A stretch of DNA of 30,020 nt from Guillardia theta CCMP2712 (Eukaryota > Cryptophyceae > Pyrenomonadales > Geminigeraceae): the NCBI RefSeq assembly GCF_000315625.1, contig NW_005434541.1:51934-81953 (forward strand), read 5' to 3'. Made by a program: the position numbers and the translations under genes. Below, one piece after another: positions 1 through 10,335 of this stretch; position 1 is the first letter of the stretch; every line of letters begins with the position of its first letter. The notes under the pieces are model-generated. The model had not been told where the DNA came from. It saw only the letters and a list, made by a program, of their open reading frames with translations, and did no database searches.

Positions 1-1207
1 CGGGCTGACCGCAACACCGAACCTCGAGAGGAACTGAGTCTTGTCCATGCTGTTCACCTGCTCGGAAGTGAGCGCGAGAACGGGGAAGACACAGAGGAGG
101 AAAGCAGGGGAATGGGGGGGGGGGCATGCAGCAGGTGGAGGCAGGCAGGAGGAGGAGCAAGAGGAGGAGAAAGGGGATTAGGAGCAGGATAGAGGAGGAG
201 GAGGAGAAGGAGGAGCAAAGTATGGGCGGGAGTTCGAGGAGGAGGACGGGAGGGAGCGAGGGAGCGAGGGAGCGAGGGAGCGAGGGAGGGAGCGAGGGAG
301 GGAGCGAGGGAGGGAGGGAGCGAGGGAGGGAGCGAGGAGGAGGAGGAGAGACCATCTGGCCCGAGGAATCCTGGAACATGCGAGCGATGGTGAACTGCTC
401 GCGCTCACTCGACTTGAGGTTCTGCTCCTGCAGCTTCTGGCGCACAACCTCGCAGAGGACGGACGAGTCCCTTCCTGATCTCCTCAGAACCCTCGGAGGC
501 TGGCACCTCTTCTCCCTCTCCTGCCTCCTCCTGTCCCACAGGCACTCCGGCACCTCCTGCCGCATCACAAACTTGCTGGGATGGGCAGAGAGCAGTTTGG
601 TCTCCTTGGGGTCCTTGCGGCGGACGGGATACTGGTCCCAGACGTTCTCATCCTGTAAGAGGAGGAGAGCTTGAGAGGAGAGCGAGGAAAGAAAGTTGGA
701 GGGTTTGTAGAGGACGGAAGCAAACAGCGAGAGCAAGAGGAGAAGGACGAGATGATGAAAAAAGGACAGAGATAACGAGGAGGAGGAGGAGGTTACCTCA
801 GAGAAGATCCAGAAAGTGTCAAGCCTCTCCAGCAGAGCTTTCAGCTGCGCCTCTTCGTCCGAGCCCTTCTCCGCAAACATCTTCTTCACCTCGCCCAGCA
901 GCCGATCCCAGCTCGATGCCTCTTGCTTCTTCCTTGCCAGCGAGCTCAACGAGGAGAGGAGGAGGCCCTGCATGCTGTCGACCTCATGCAGGAGCTGCTG
1001 CCACTGGACGAGGATGGAGGATGGAGCCTCCCTTGAGGAGTAACGGGGAGGAGGAGAGTCGATGAGGTTGAAGTCCTGCAGGCAGACGATGTCGACGAAG
1101 CAGGGAGGGAGAAGCACCTCTAGATCGTCATCGATGTCCCTCCCGAAGACCTTCAGGGAAGACAATAGCAGATTTCAGTCCTCTCATCATCTCCAGCCCA
1201 ACCATCT

Positions 1208-1260
<53 letters not shown>

Positions 1261-3757
1261 CCCCATCCCCTTCCTCCCCCTCCTGAGTCAGCTCTCCAAC
1301 CCTTGCCTCCCTTCTGCCCTTCTGCCCTTCTTTATCCATCTCCATTCCCCCCGCTCGTTCACCTGCACTAGAGGGTGACGTTGCATGTCCTGCAGCCGCC
1401 AGTCGATGCATCGCTCAAGATGGTCGATGCAGATCTGCTTCTGCTCCGACAGCAGCGGCAGCACCTGCCCGTGCGTGCGAGCATGCACGTACTCCGACGC
1501 CAGCTAGGGCTCGATCAGCCAACAGACGAGCAGGGGAACAAGGATAGATGCGGGGGTGGAGGAGGGAGAAGATGGATACACGAGTGGAGGAGAGCAGGAG
1601 TAGCGGGGTAGAAGGAGGAGACGGGGAGGAGAGTTGAAGAGAGCAGAGTGACGAAGAGGAAAACAGCAGCAAGAGAGGGAGAAGAGAGCGATACATGGGG
1701 AAAGAGAAATGGAGGTCAGGACAGCAAGGGAAGTATGAGAACAAGAGGTCGAGAGATCGGGAGAGAACCTTGCGGGCCCTTGAGATGATCTTCCATCGAG
1801 TTGAGGCGACTTGCCTGGATGATCAAGGAAGACGAGAGCAGGAGCAGGAGCAGGAGCAGGAGGAGGAGGAGGAGGAGGAGGGACCGATATATTGTTAGCT
1901 TATCGTCTTTGAAACCCCGCGCTGAGTCTCACCTGGACTGGCCACTCTTCCTCCTCTCCTCAGGGGAGCACATTGCCTGGATGAGATTTCCAGCGCTCCT
2001 ATCGAGGTTCGCTCGACTCGAGGAGGATGAGGAGGACGGCCAGCAGCCGTCGAGGAAGCGATCAAGCATGTCAAGGAGGAGGGCAGGCTTCAGCTGCTGC
2101 TGCTCGTTGAGGTTCCTCTGCTTGAAGAAGGCGGCCTTGACGACGCGCAAGATGTCCACGAGGATAACGGAGAAGAAGAGCAGATTCCCGTGGATGTAGA
2201 GCTCATCATCTTCGCTGTGCATCCTGGCGCCTGTGATTGTCATCCACAGCCCGATGTAAATCTTGATCTCCTCCGCCCGCTGAATGTTCCCATCCCTGCC
2301 CCATTGTCACCAGCTCCTCCCTCCCCCCTCCCGATCCTGCACCCTCATAACTCTTGAATTTCGAACTTCCTCTTCCCCCTTCCCCCTCGTCCCCCTCGTC
2401 CTCCTCCTCCTCTCTGCCCTCCATAACTCACCGGACGAAGTTTCCTCCTCGTTCCCTCATCAGCAGGTACGCAAACGCCGTCCGAAGGAAATTATAGAGT
2501 CGAGGCTGCAGCTCGAGCAGCTCCCATCTTAACCCTCGCTGTGTCAAGCACCAATCAGCCCCAGCATTCCACAATCTCTCCGCCATCCCCCCCCTAACCC
2601 CACCCCCCCTCCTCCCCTCCTCCCCGATGCCCTGAGGATTCTCAACGCTTCTCTTTGACGTTTGCCTTCCCATCTCCTGATCCACCTACCTCCTCCCCTT
2701 TTCTTCCCTCGTTCTCTTTCCTGCCCTGCTTTTCCATTCTCGCACCTCCTCTCTCCCCCTCCCTCCTCTCCCCTCCCCTCCCCTCCCCTCAACTCACCGA
2801 GGGATGCGCCACCATCCGAGGATCCAAGCAGATCGCCTTCTCTGTCACTCTCTCGATGAGCATCTCGATGGCCTTGAGGTGCCGCCGGTTGGGTCGGAGG
2901 TCTCGAGTCGTATGCTCCAGACACATGGGCGTCAGGCTCGGCATCCTCCCTCCCTGTCCTGTCACGAAGCACGAGGTGTCGAGCCAGAACGCCGAGAGGA
3001 CATCAAGAGTCTGCTTGACCTCGATCGGATCACCCTTCATCAGCTCCTCCAGGTACTTGTGGAGGACCCTCAGGTATGCGTCTGAGCTGCCCCTCGTCTG
3101 CATGCTCAGGTTGCTCATGGAGACTCGCGCGTCCAAGTGTCTGCATACCACGGGAAACGCGCCGATGGCATAGAGGAGGAGCTGAGACGCCGAGCATTCA
3201 ATCGCCACTGGCATGTTCTGGCGTGGGATCAATTTCTCCGGAAGAAACCTGCTGGGGAACTTGAACTGCGAATACTGCCGCAGCTTCCTCACTGCAAGAA
3301 ACAGTCCTCCAGTCTTCCCATGCTGATTCCGAGAGGAGGAGGGAGTCCCGTGCCTCCTCTCCCCCGTCATCTTGGCTCCTTCGACAATCGCCAGCACCAG
3401 AGCTTCTAGGTCAAGATCGACCTGATCAGGGCTGAGCCTCGACACCAGCAGGGGGGTAGGGATCTTGGTCTTCTCGTCCATCTGCATGATCTCCTCCAGG
3501 TCCGTGGGGATGCCGAAGATCGACTTGATGAACTCAGGGAGAACCTTCTCGAACTCGTCGTGGTTGTTGCTCGAAACTTCTGCCAGGTAATTCGCCACCT
3601 GCGAGCATTTCAGACCTCCTGCCGTCGCCACGCTCGAACTTACCCATCGGCAGTCTATCCACTTCGCCATTCCTGTCTTGGGCGCCATACCTCCTGCCGC
3701 CCCCCCTCCGGCCATCACGCCCGCCATTCCTATCCCTGACGCAGTCCTTCCCGCCAT
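1..3757 (-). CDS. SMPD4: SMPD4-like neutral sphingomyelinase 3 (3' end missing)
   Basis: Proteins of this family hydrolyse sphingomyelin and sit in the ER and nuclear envelope, where they interact with nuclear pores. Hand-built exons on the minus strand, all in phase: 3757-2798, 2538-2432, 2295-1933, 1814-1769, 1503-1363, 1150-797, 652-353 and 57-<1, giving about 776 residues (human SMPD4 is about 866). Order and spacing of motifs match SMPD4 from end to end: EFIKSIFG near residue 80, FKFPSRFLPEKLI near 165, LYNFLRTAF in exon 2, YIHGNLLFFSVILVDILR in exon 3, and SSGQM joined to VNSMDKTQFLSRF across the last intron. The C-terminal membrane anchor lies beyond the left edge. The intron after 353 uses a weak GTCTCT donor, but the family pattern supports the join. 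The start is the first Met of a Gly/Ala-rich leader and is less certain than the rest. Family assignment comes from remembered pattern, not a search. Confidence 0.78.
245..337. repeat. GAGGGAGC-type simple repeat
   Basis: Short purine-rich units of 4 and 8 bases (GAGGGAGC, GAGGGAGG) repeat here. The tract lies inside the intron between the last two visible exons of the SMPD4-like gene. Open frames across it are compositional artefacts. Confidence 0.85.
1208..1262. repeat. (CTCCTG)n hexanucleotide microsatellite
   Basis: About nine CTCCTG units lie in the SMPD4-like intron 1151-1362, close to its 3' splice site on the sense (minus) strand. The same hexanucleotide recurs at four other places in the window. 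Confidence 0.9.
1839..1882. repeat. (GAGCAG)n / (GAG)n microsatellite
   Basis: Four to five GAGCAG units run into a GAG tract, within the SMPD4-like intron 1815-1932. Confidence 0.85.
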
Positions 3758-4155
3758 GTGTCCTGGCCTCTGCCCCTCTTCCCCGCCCTGACCCAGGATT
3801 CAGGAATCTGCCCAGGAATCCGATGATCTGCCGGGCCGGGCCCAGTCAGGGCCCAGTGGCCCGCCGGGACTCCCGGGAGCTCGGGCCGATCCGCCGGGCC
3901 GCGGCCGGCACTTCCGAGGCTTCGGCACACTTCAGTGAGGCTGGCATCATGGGGCCGGAGCCCGCGGGGCTCGGAGCACTCAGATCTCTGTGCCAGTGAA
4001 TCTGCTAGGCTGAGGAGCTGCAGTAGGTGCTGCCCCCCCCCCCCGCCCGAGGAGCGGCCGGGCAGCCCGCCGCCCGCGTGACTGGACTTTTAGCCGAGAT
4101 GATTGATTTTGTGAAACATCGAGTCTATTTACAACAAGATTGTGACTTCCTTGAA
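3758..4155. other. Intergenic GC-rich island, no gene seen
   Basis: This is the space between the SMPD4-like 5' end and the receptor 3' end. Positions about 3780-3990 are rich in GCCGGGC, GGGCCC and CCGG, and a run of ten C's lies at about 4034. I see no conserved open frame. The island resembles the GC-rich blocks at 9540-9950, 19850-20230 and 28310-28790. It may include the promoter of the SMPD4-like gene. Confidence 0.5.
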
Positions 4156-7100
4156 TCATATCCCTCGCGTGCTCTCAGCACGAAGAATCCTGTACAACTT
4201 GTGCATCTGCAGCAGGAGAGGAAGTGAGAGGAGGGGGAGAGGAGGGTAGGGGAGAGGGAGAGCCGGGAGGGAAGGCAGGAGGGGGAAAGGAGGGAGAGCG
4301 GAGGGCGTACAAGGGAGAACAAATACCTTGATCTTCATCTGGTGAATCTTCTTATCGTGTAGCTGTATCTCCCCGATGATCTTCATGCCGCAGTTGGTCG
4401 TGAACAGGACGCCGATGGTCAAGTCCCGGTAGCCCTCCTGCGACTCCGAGGCGATGAACTTGTTCTTCACCCGGCATACCTGCGGGCAGCGTGAGAGGGA
4501 GAAAGGCAGCAGCTCCGATCCGGACCTTGATCCCTGAAGACTCGTCGAGGCTGTTGAACCACTCGAAGATCTCGAGGATCTTCTTGGGCCCCTCGCAGAT
4601 CACTGAGAGCCGGACCTGCCATGGGCATCACTGACGTGCGGCCGGCCGATGGCGACGCGTCACCGGGTCCAAGATGTACCCGCTGTAGGGCCTGACGCAG
4701 CGCAGGAGAGGGTCCGCGTACTTAAAGAGCTTCTGGCTCATCCTCGCTAGCGACTTGACTGGAGCGAAGGACACCTCCACCCGTCTCACCCCTTCTTCGA
4801 ATTTGCAGTCCATGGTGATGGAATGGTGTAGGATGTCGTTGTGGTCGTCATCGAAGTCCACACAGATGGTACTCTGGTCTGAGGAGCCCAGGACCGCCTC
4901 CTCCCAGTGCACAGTCGGCTCCTTGTCATGGCTGCGTGTTCGACCCACCACCTCGTGCGACTGGATGACCTGGAGGACCCTCTTCTGAAAGGCGTGGTTG
5001 ATCAGCTTCGCTCTGAGGTGGAGCTGCGATATGAACACATCTTCGTTGTGCACTCTGTACCCGCTGGGCGAAACCTGGATCATTTTGTTCTCTTCCTGAT
5101 ACAGCATTTCCTTGGCATCCTCTTCGTGCATGCGGATCGCCCCAACCTGCAAGCCCACGAGCGTCAGAGTCACTCCTGCTGCGCACGAGCTCATACAAAC
5201 CTCATCGTCTGATTGCTTGTACGGCGAGTATCTCCTGGGCGGGTCGTGCGAGTCCTGAAAGACGACGAGCTTTTCTCCTGCCGCTTCCTTCTGCATGTTC
5301 TGGAACCTCGTCTGGCAGTGCTGCCCCAGCATGGCCATGTGCTTTGATACCGCAGCCTTCAACTTGGGAAACAAGTTCAGCTCGTCATCATGCCAGATGT
5401 TGATCTTGGTAGCTTTCTCCAGGAAGAAGGCGAACCTCGTTTCAAAATCATCCAGACCCTCAGTAGACGACTTCTCGGGCGAGTCATCCGGCATCAGCAT
5501 GGCTTCGCAGCACCCGACAACGAAGTCTCCCAGCAGGTAATACCGCATCTGTTCGTCACTCACGACACTCTGCAACGAGCCTCCATGATCGTGACTGTGC
5601 TCGAACGACGACAGGTTCGAGACAGTCTCGGTCTCGGCCAGCGGATGGAAGATCGCCGAGCTCCTGAGCCAGCTGCACATCGCGTTCACGTACTTGAGCT
5701 CGAAGTCCTTGACCAGGGCGAGCCTTGCAAGATGCTCCAACAATTGATAGTCAATGACCGTCATTCTCCTTCTAGTCAGAACGAACTTCCGGTACCGCAC
5801 CTCCTTGCTCGTCAGGAACCCATCCCTCCTCGTGAGCTTCAGCTGATGCCGAATATGGTGGATCATCCTTATGATCTCCACGTCATGATCTTCAACTTCA
5901 GTGTTCTTGCAACAGTAGTACCAACTCAACAAAGCAACGACGCAAAAGAAAGCAAAGATCAAAGTAGTCGAGAGTACGATGGCTAGCACCGTCTGGGAAT
6001 TGCTGGTAGAAATGCTGGGACAGCTCTTTTCAATGTTCGGGCCGTTCCCTCCAGGCCAGGTTAAGGCGACGTTGAGCCAGGTCTGTTGCGAAACTTCCCG
6101 CTGCACTAGATATGTGATGGTTCCTGCCTCCCATTGCGCGACGGAAATAGTGCCGTTTTCGTTTGTGTTGACCAGATCATACCTGCAGTATAGAGGACAA
6201 ACACAAGATCGTCAGCAGATGAAGGAAACGGATAAGGATAAGGATTAGGATTAGGATAAGGATAAGAGAAAGGAAGAGAAGAAGGCAGCGGCGGCGGCGG
6301 TGGAGATGATGGTGATGGTTACAGCGAAAATGGAGGGGGGAGGGGGAGTAGGAAGAGCAGGAGGAGCAGGAGAATCTGTCTCACTTTGCATCCGACGGGT
6401 CCAGCTCCCTATTGAAGGTGATCAGTCCTGAAGCTCCCTCGAACCGCAGGCTGCGAAAAGTTTCTACGATGGCGGGCACATTGAAGACGGACAACCCTTT
6501 CTTGATCATTGCGTCAAACGCACGTGCCACCGCATACGTGGCATCATAGGAAAGCACCAGGTATGGGTTCGTGAACACATTCGTCAGACCCGGATACTCG
6601 TTCGGGTCTAATCTTCCCCAGAAATTCTTCATCCGCGCGAACTGAGGATTGGTTTCGTTGAAACCAACCTTCATGCCGATGTACCCCACAGGCAAGCCCG
6701 ATGCAAGGGAAGTGACGGACTCACTGCCCAGCCAAATGATCTTCCCAGAAGCACCGATGGCTTTCGCAGCATCGAAGAGCTCGAGTGCGTCGGTGTTGTG
6801 CATCGCCAAGATGTAGAGGCGCGTGTTGCTGCAGTTGTCGTACATCGTCTTCAGCAAGCTCTTGGTTCCCGAGGGATTTCCAAACTCCCAGAAGAACGTC
6901 TGCTCCACCACAATGCCAAGTTCCTGACTTCTCTGCAGGAATCTCTCTGCAAGTCCAGTGCAATAGACATCTTGGCATCCAATCAGTTGACACCTTTGCC
7001 ATTTGAAATGCGCCAGAACGTCTGCAATGGCCTGTCCTTGCAGATTGTCGGAGGGGCAGGTACGTGCAAAGTTGGGGAACCGGGTGATGTTGGAAAGCAC

Positions 7101-8822
7101 ATCACTTGTAGAGCTGTAGCTGATGTCGAACATGTCAAGTTGAAGATTCTTCATGGCAGTGAGGGTGAGGATGGTTTCCGAGCTGAAGCCGGGACCAACG
7201 ACGGCCGTTGCACCGTTGACTGACAGATTCTTCACTATCGTAGACATTGCATTCTGCCGCACTGACTGGAAGCTGCTGCCAGAAAGGAACCCGTTCTGAG
7301 CAATCGCTCGCACTGCAGAAGTGTCTCCGATATCCAGCTGAAAGTCGATCCCTGACAAGAGAGTTTTGTCCTCATTGATCATCATCGCTGCGACCTTTGC
7401 AGCCGCCGCTGCTTGAGCATCAGCATATCCCTTGTTCCAGCTGACAACAAACATCCCTCCCAACACGATCTTTTGACAAACTCCAACAGCTCCGTCCTCT
7501 AACGCAGGTTCGCTGCTATGGAAAGTCAACCCCCCATGACTTGTCCAGGACCCAATGTTGATCAGAGTGTTGTTGCTGATCTTCTGCTCTATATTATACC
7601 GAGCATCTTTCGGACCGAGATCACTGTTGAAAGCGACATATCCCGACACCCCGTAAAATTGTACTTCCAGGAATGCCTCCTTGAGTGCAGTTGTGTTGTC
7701 AACTGATTGATTCCGCTCAATCAACGTTTGAAAAGCATATGCTAGCGCAAAAACTGCATCATATGCTAGTGGAATATACGAGTAGCTCTCCCACATGTCC
7801 GCACTAGGAATGCTCACATTTCCAAACGCAGAGTTCGAAAGATGGATGGGACCCTGCGCCCACAATGACTTCAGCTCCTGCATTTTGGGACTGCTGTGAT
7901 TCGAAGACATCTTCAACCCTATGTAATTCGGAGGAAGGTCCTTGGGAAGCAGACTGCTTACCCCCTCCCCTCCTATCCAGATAATCTTGTGCAACACGTT
8001 GAGCTCCTGGGCTGCTAGGAAGACATTGGTTGCTTCCACATCCGTCATCAACAAGACGAAAGTCTTCGAAGCCACACAACTGGCAACAGCCTTGCTCAGA
8101 TTGGCTTTCACCCCACTTAGGTCTGACATGTACCACAGGTGCATGGTGTAGGCAATGTCCATCGCCTTGGCGTGCTGGGCAAACTTGGAAGAGAGACCAG
8201 AGCAGTATACGCTGGAGCAAGTGATGATTTGACAAGACGTCAACTCCAGTGACTTCACCAAGTCCGCTAGCGCCAGGCCTTGGTAGGAGTCTGGTGGGCA
8301 AATCTTCACGAGGTCTGGGAAGGTTGTTCGGTTCGAGAGCACGGGACTGGTCGTGCTGACCACCACGCTCAGCAGGTCGCGCTGGTCCAGGTAAGGACTC
8401 AGCGCTATCGCCTCCGAGCTGTAACCAGGACCGATCAGCGCCGTTGGCACACGCGGCATCCGGTCGATGGCATCAATGAGAGAGTTTTCCACGAGCAAGC
8501 TGAACTGTGCAGGAGACACAAGATCGTTTTCAACCAGCGTCCTGGTGACAGAGATGTCACTGATCTGCATCTTGAGCTTCGTTTGAGGTAGAATGTCATT
8601 TCTGCTGTTGATTATGTCTACTGCTGCGAGAGTGGCCGCTGCAATATATCTCTCCCAGTATGACTCTGACCAATCCACCACAAATAGCCCGCCAATGGCG
8701 ATCTCGCTCGGCGGTGAAAATGCGGCCGAGAGGGATGCCGAGAGCAAGAAGAAACAGAGAAAAAAATGCGAAAGCGCAGGTATCCACATGGTGGATGTGT
8801 GCTGTTTGCAAAGTTGAAACAA
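4156..8822 (-). CDS. Receptor: tandem ANF ectodomains, one TM, RelA/SpoT-like cytoplasmic domain
   Basis: Exons 8822-6385, 6182-5201, 5146-4664, 4615-4526, 4479-4327 and 4206-4156 close in phase to about 1398 residues. An N-terminal hydrophobic signal peptide is followed by two homologous ligand-binding domains of the ANF_receptor/periplasmic-binding type I fold, near residues 36-430 and 445-835; they open with IAIGGLFVVDW and IVLGGMFVVSW. One membrane span lies at about 877-901, then a roughly 300-residue linker. The C-terminal domain (about 1215-1395) shows the motif order of RelA/SpoT nucleotidyltransferase-like domains: VKS at 1270-1272, LDPVR around D1300, GYRD at 1347-1350, EIQLH starting at E1368, then HKLYRILR. 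The Asp and Glu positions are kept, while GYRSLH has become GYRDLT, so synthetase activity is doubtful. I infer that it couples an extracellular ligand to an intracellular enzyme-like or pseudoenzyme module. Met at residue 12 (8787-8789) is an equally good start. The 54-nt intron 5147-5200 is in frame without a stop. Confidence 0.75.
6229..6267. repeat. GGATAA/GGATTA hexamer repeat
   Basis: Six hexamers, GGATAA or GGATTA, lie in the 202-nt intron 6183-6384 of the receptor gene. They are close to TTAGGN telomere-type units but far too few to be a telomere. Confidence 0.8.
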
Positions 8823-9230
8823 GGAGAAGATTCAAAGGTACGTGGAGAGCTCCGAGCCTTGAGCGCAAAGGGCAAGGCAGGAAATCTAACGATTTCGAAC
8901 CCTTCGCCAAAATTGAGCACCGATGAAATTCAATCGAGGGGAGTTGCTGTCAAATGCTGCAGATTTCTTTTTGCGCTACATGAGATACCGCCACCATCGA
9001 TCGCAACCAAGGACTACAATTCTCAGTTGTGACCATTGAGTAGGGCGTTCGTGTTACCGCCATGTACGTTTCAACCTTGCGTCTGCAACATCCTTATCAT
9101 TCTACTCAACTTCTCCGCCGGTACAGGAAAGAAGGAACCACACATCCAGACAACCATGAGCTCGCTGTCACTGCTTCCGATCCATCTTCCCCGTGCCGCC
9201 CTGGTTCTTCCCATTCCATGCCGCATCCTG

Positions 9231-9500
9231 ATAAACTCCCCGGGTCTAATGATGGAGAAAACTTGGACCACCCCACCCTTTTATCTAATGTACCCTACCC
9301 TTGTACCCTTTTTGCACTGCACCCCTCGATTAACACCCCTTACATAATTTGTATGGGTCCTTCTGACTACCATGAGTCACTTCCCGATCCAGCACCCTTC
9401 CTATCCCCAGAGCCCACCCTACCGAATAAGTCCCTTGCCACCACCCACCCCTACAGCATGGCTATTCGGTACCCTCACCCCTCATGGTCCTTTTTCTGCA
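9231..9500. repeat. Spaced CCCTAC/ACCCC tract repeat (C-rich on +)
   Basis: Runs such as CCCTACCC, CACCCACCCC and GTACCC recur every 15-30 bases with AT-rich spacers. This is the complement of the G-tract pattern at 19205-19760 and 27350-28010. No exact unit length is visible; it looks like a diverged low-complexity element. Confidence 0.55.
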
Positions 9501-9539
9501 CCTCACGGATGATGGTAGACCAGAATCCGACTCAACCCG

Positions 9540-9950
9540 GGATCGGACTCGGGAGTCACGTGACTGCGGCAGTCACTCAGGGCTGAGTCACAGTGCCGCC
9601 GAGTCGCGGCCGCCCGGCCCGGCGACTCACGACGGTGAGTCAGCCACAAACTTCCGACTCCCGTCGGCCGGCGTCAGTTTTGGCCCGGGCCCGTTCAACG
9701 GAGGCGGCCTTCTTGTCAGCCTGAGCCTCGGAACTTCAGTGCCGGAGGGAGTCCAGCGCCGTTCACAGCGGCGCCGCCGCGGCGAGAAATCTCGAGGAGT
9801 CACAGTGACATGCTGCTGTCTCCTGCTCGATCCCCCGTCCGATCCATAGGCGGAGCCTCGGAGTGCTACCATGGTGCACTACTCAGTGACCGGCTCCACA
9901 GAACGGCGCGGCTTCCGGGCCCGGGGCGGGCCCTGCCCTGCCAATCGTTT
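9540..9950. promoter_or_regulatory. CpG-rich island with GAGTCA/GTCAC motifs
   Basis: The block is rich in GCCGCC, GGCCCGG and CG dinucleotides. It carries repeated TGAGTCA-like and GTCAC elements, including a 10-base palindrome with a CACGTG core at 9555-9564. These resemble bZIP/bHLH sites, but regulatory function is inferred only from its position between two divergent 5' ends. Confidence 0.3.
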
Positions 9951-10335
9951 ATAACCCGTTTACTGAAATTTGTAGGACTTTCCCAAAAATTTGGTCGTAA
10001 ACGCAATAAAAAATGTCCATAATTCTCCCCGTTACATAAAATTTGCAGTCGTCATTGCCAGACTCGCCGTTGTGCTGGGATGGTGGAAGAAGCAGGAAGG
10101 GAGGAGGGCAGCTGAGAGGGAGCGGAGAAGGTGTTGTACAGCAGCAGGAAGGGAACGGAAGAGGAGGAGAACGAGTAGCTCGTAACGACAGTTTGGGAGA
10201 CACGGTGGATGATAAGGAGGTATAAGGTGACTGTACCGCTGTATGACTTGGTTTGGTGGGTGAGGTCGCCAGAGGTCGAGGGATTGTCCTTGTAAGTAGC
10301 AGCAGCCATGCTTCCAGTCTAGCGCGTTGGACCAG

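Larger units (their letters stand above)
8823..10335. other. Divergent intergenic region, no gene supported
   Basis: This lies between the 5' ends of the receptor (-) and the JTB-like gene (+), so both promoters should be here. About 8823-9110 is ordinary mixed sequence. 9231-9500 holds spaced CCCTAC/CCACCC tracts, 9540-9950 is a CpG island, and 9950-10040 is AT-rich. The one long open frame, 9062-9586, is mostly the C-tract repeat and has no protein-like composition. Confidence 0.6.

Noticed and set aside
4616-4663. Premature stop in the receptor (TGA at 4628-4630)
   Set aside because: The stop lies inside a 48-nt GT-AG intron; removing it restores the LDPVRLSVIC pattern expected in the C-terminal domain.
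6229-6267. Internal telomere
   Set aside because: There are only six hexamers, in an intron of an intact gene with genes on both sides, so no chromosome end is implied.
9062-9586. 174-codon open frame on +
   Set aside because: It lies wholly in the C-tract repeat. Its His/Pro/Ser-rich composition follows the CCCTAC and CACCC runs, and no family pattern is visible.
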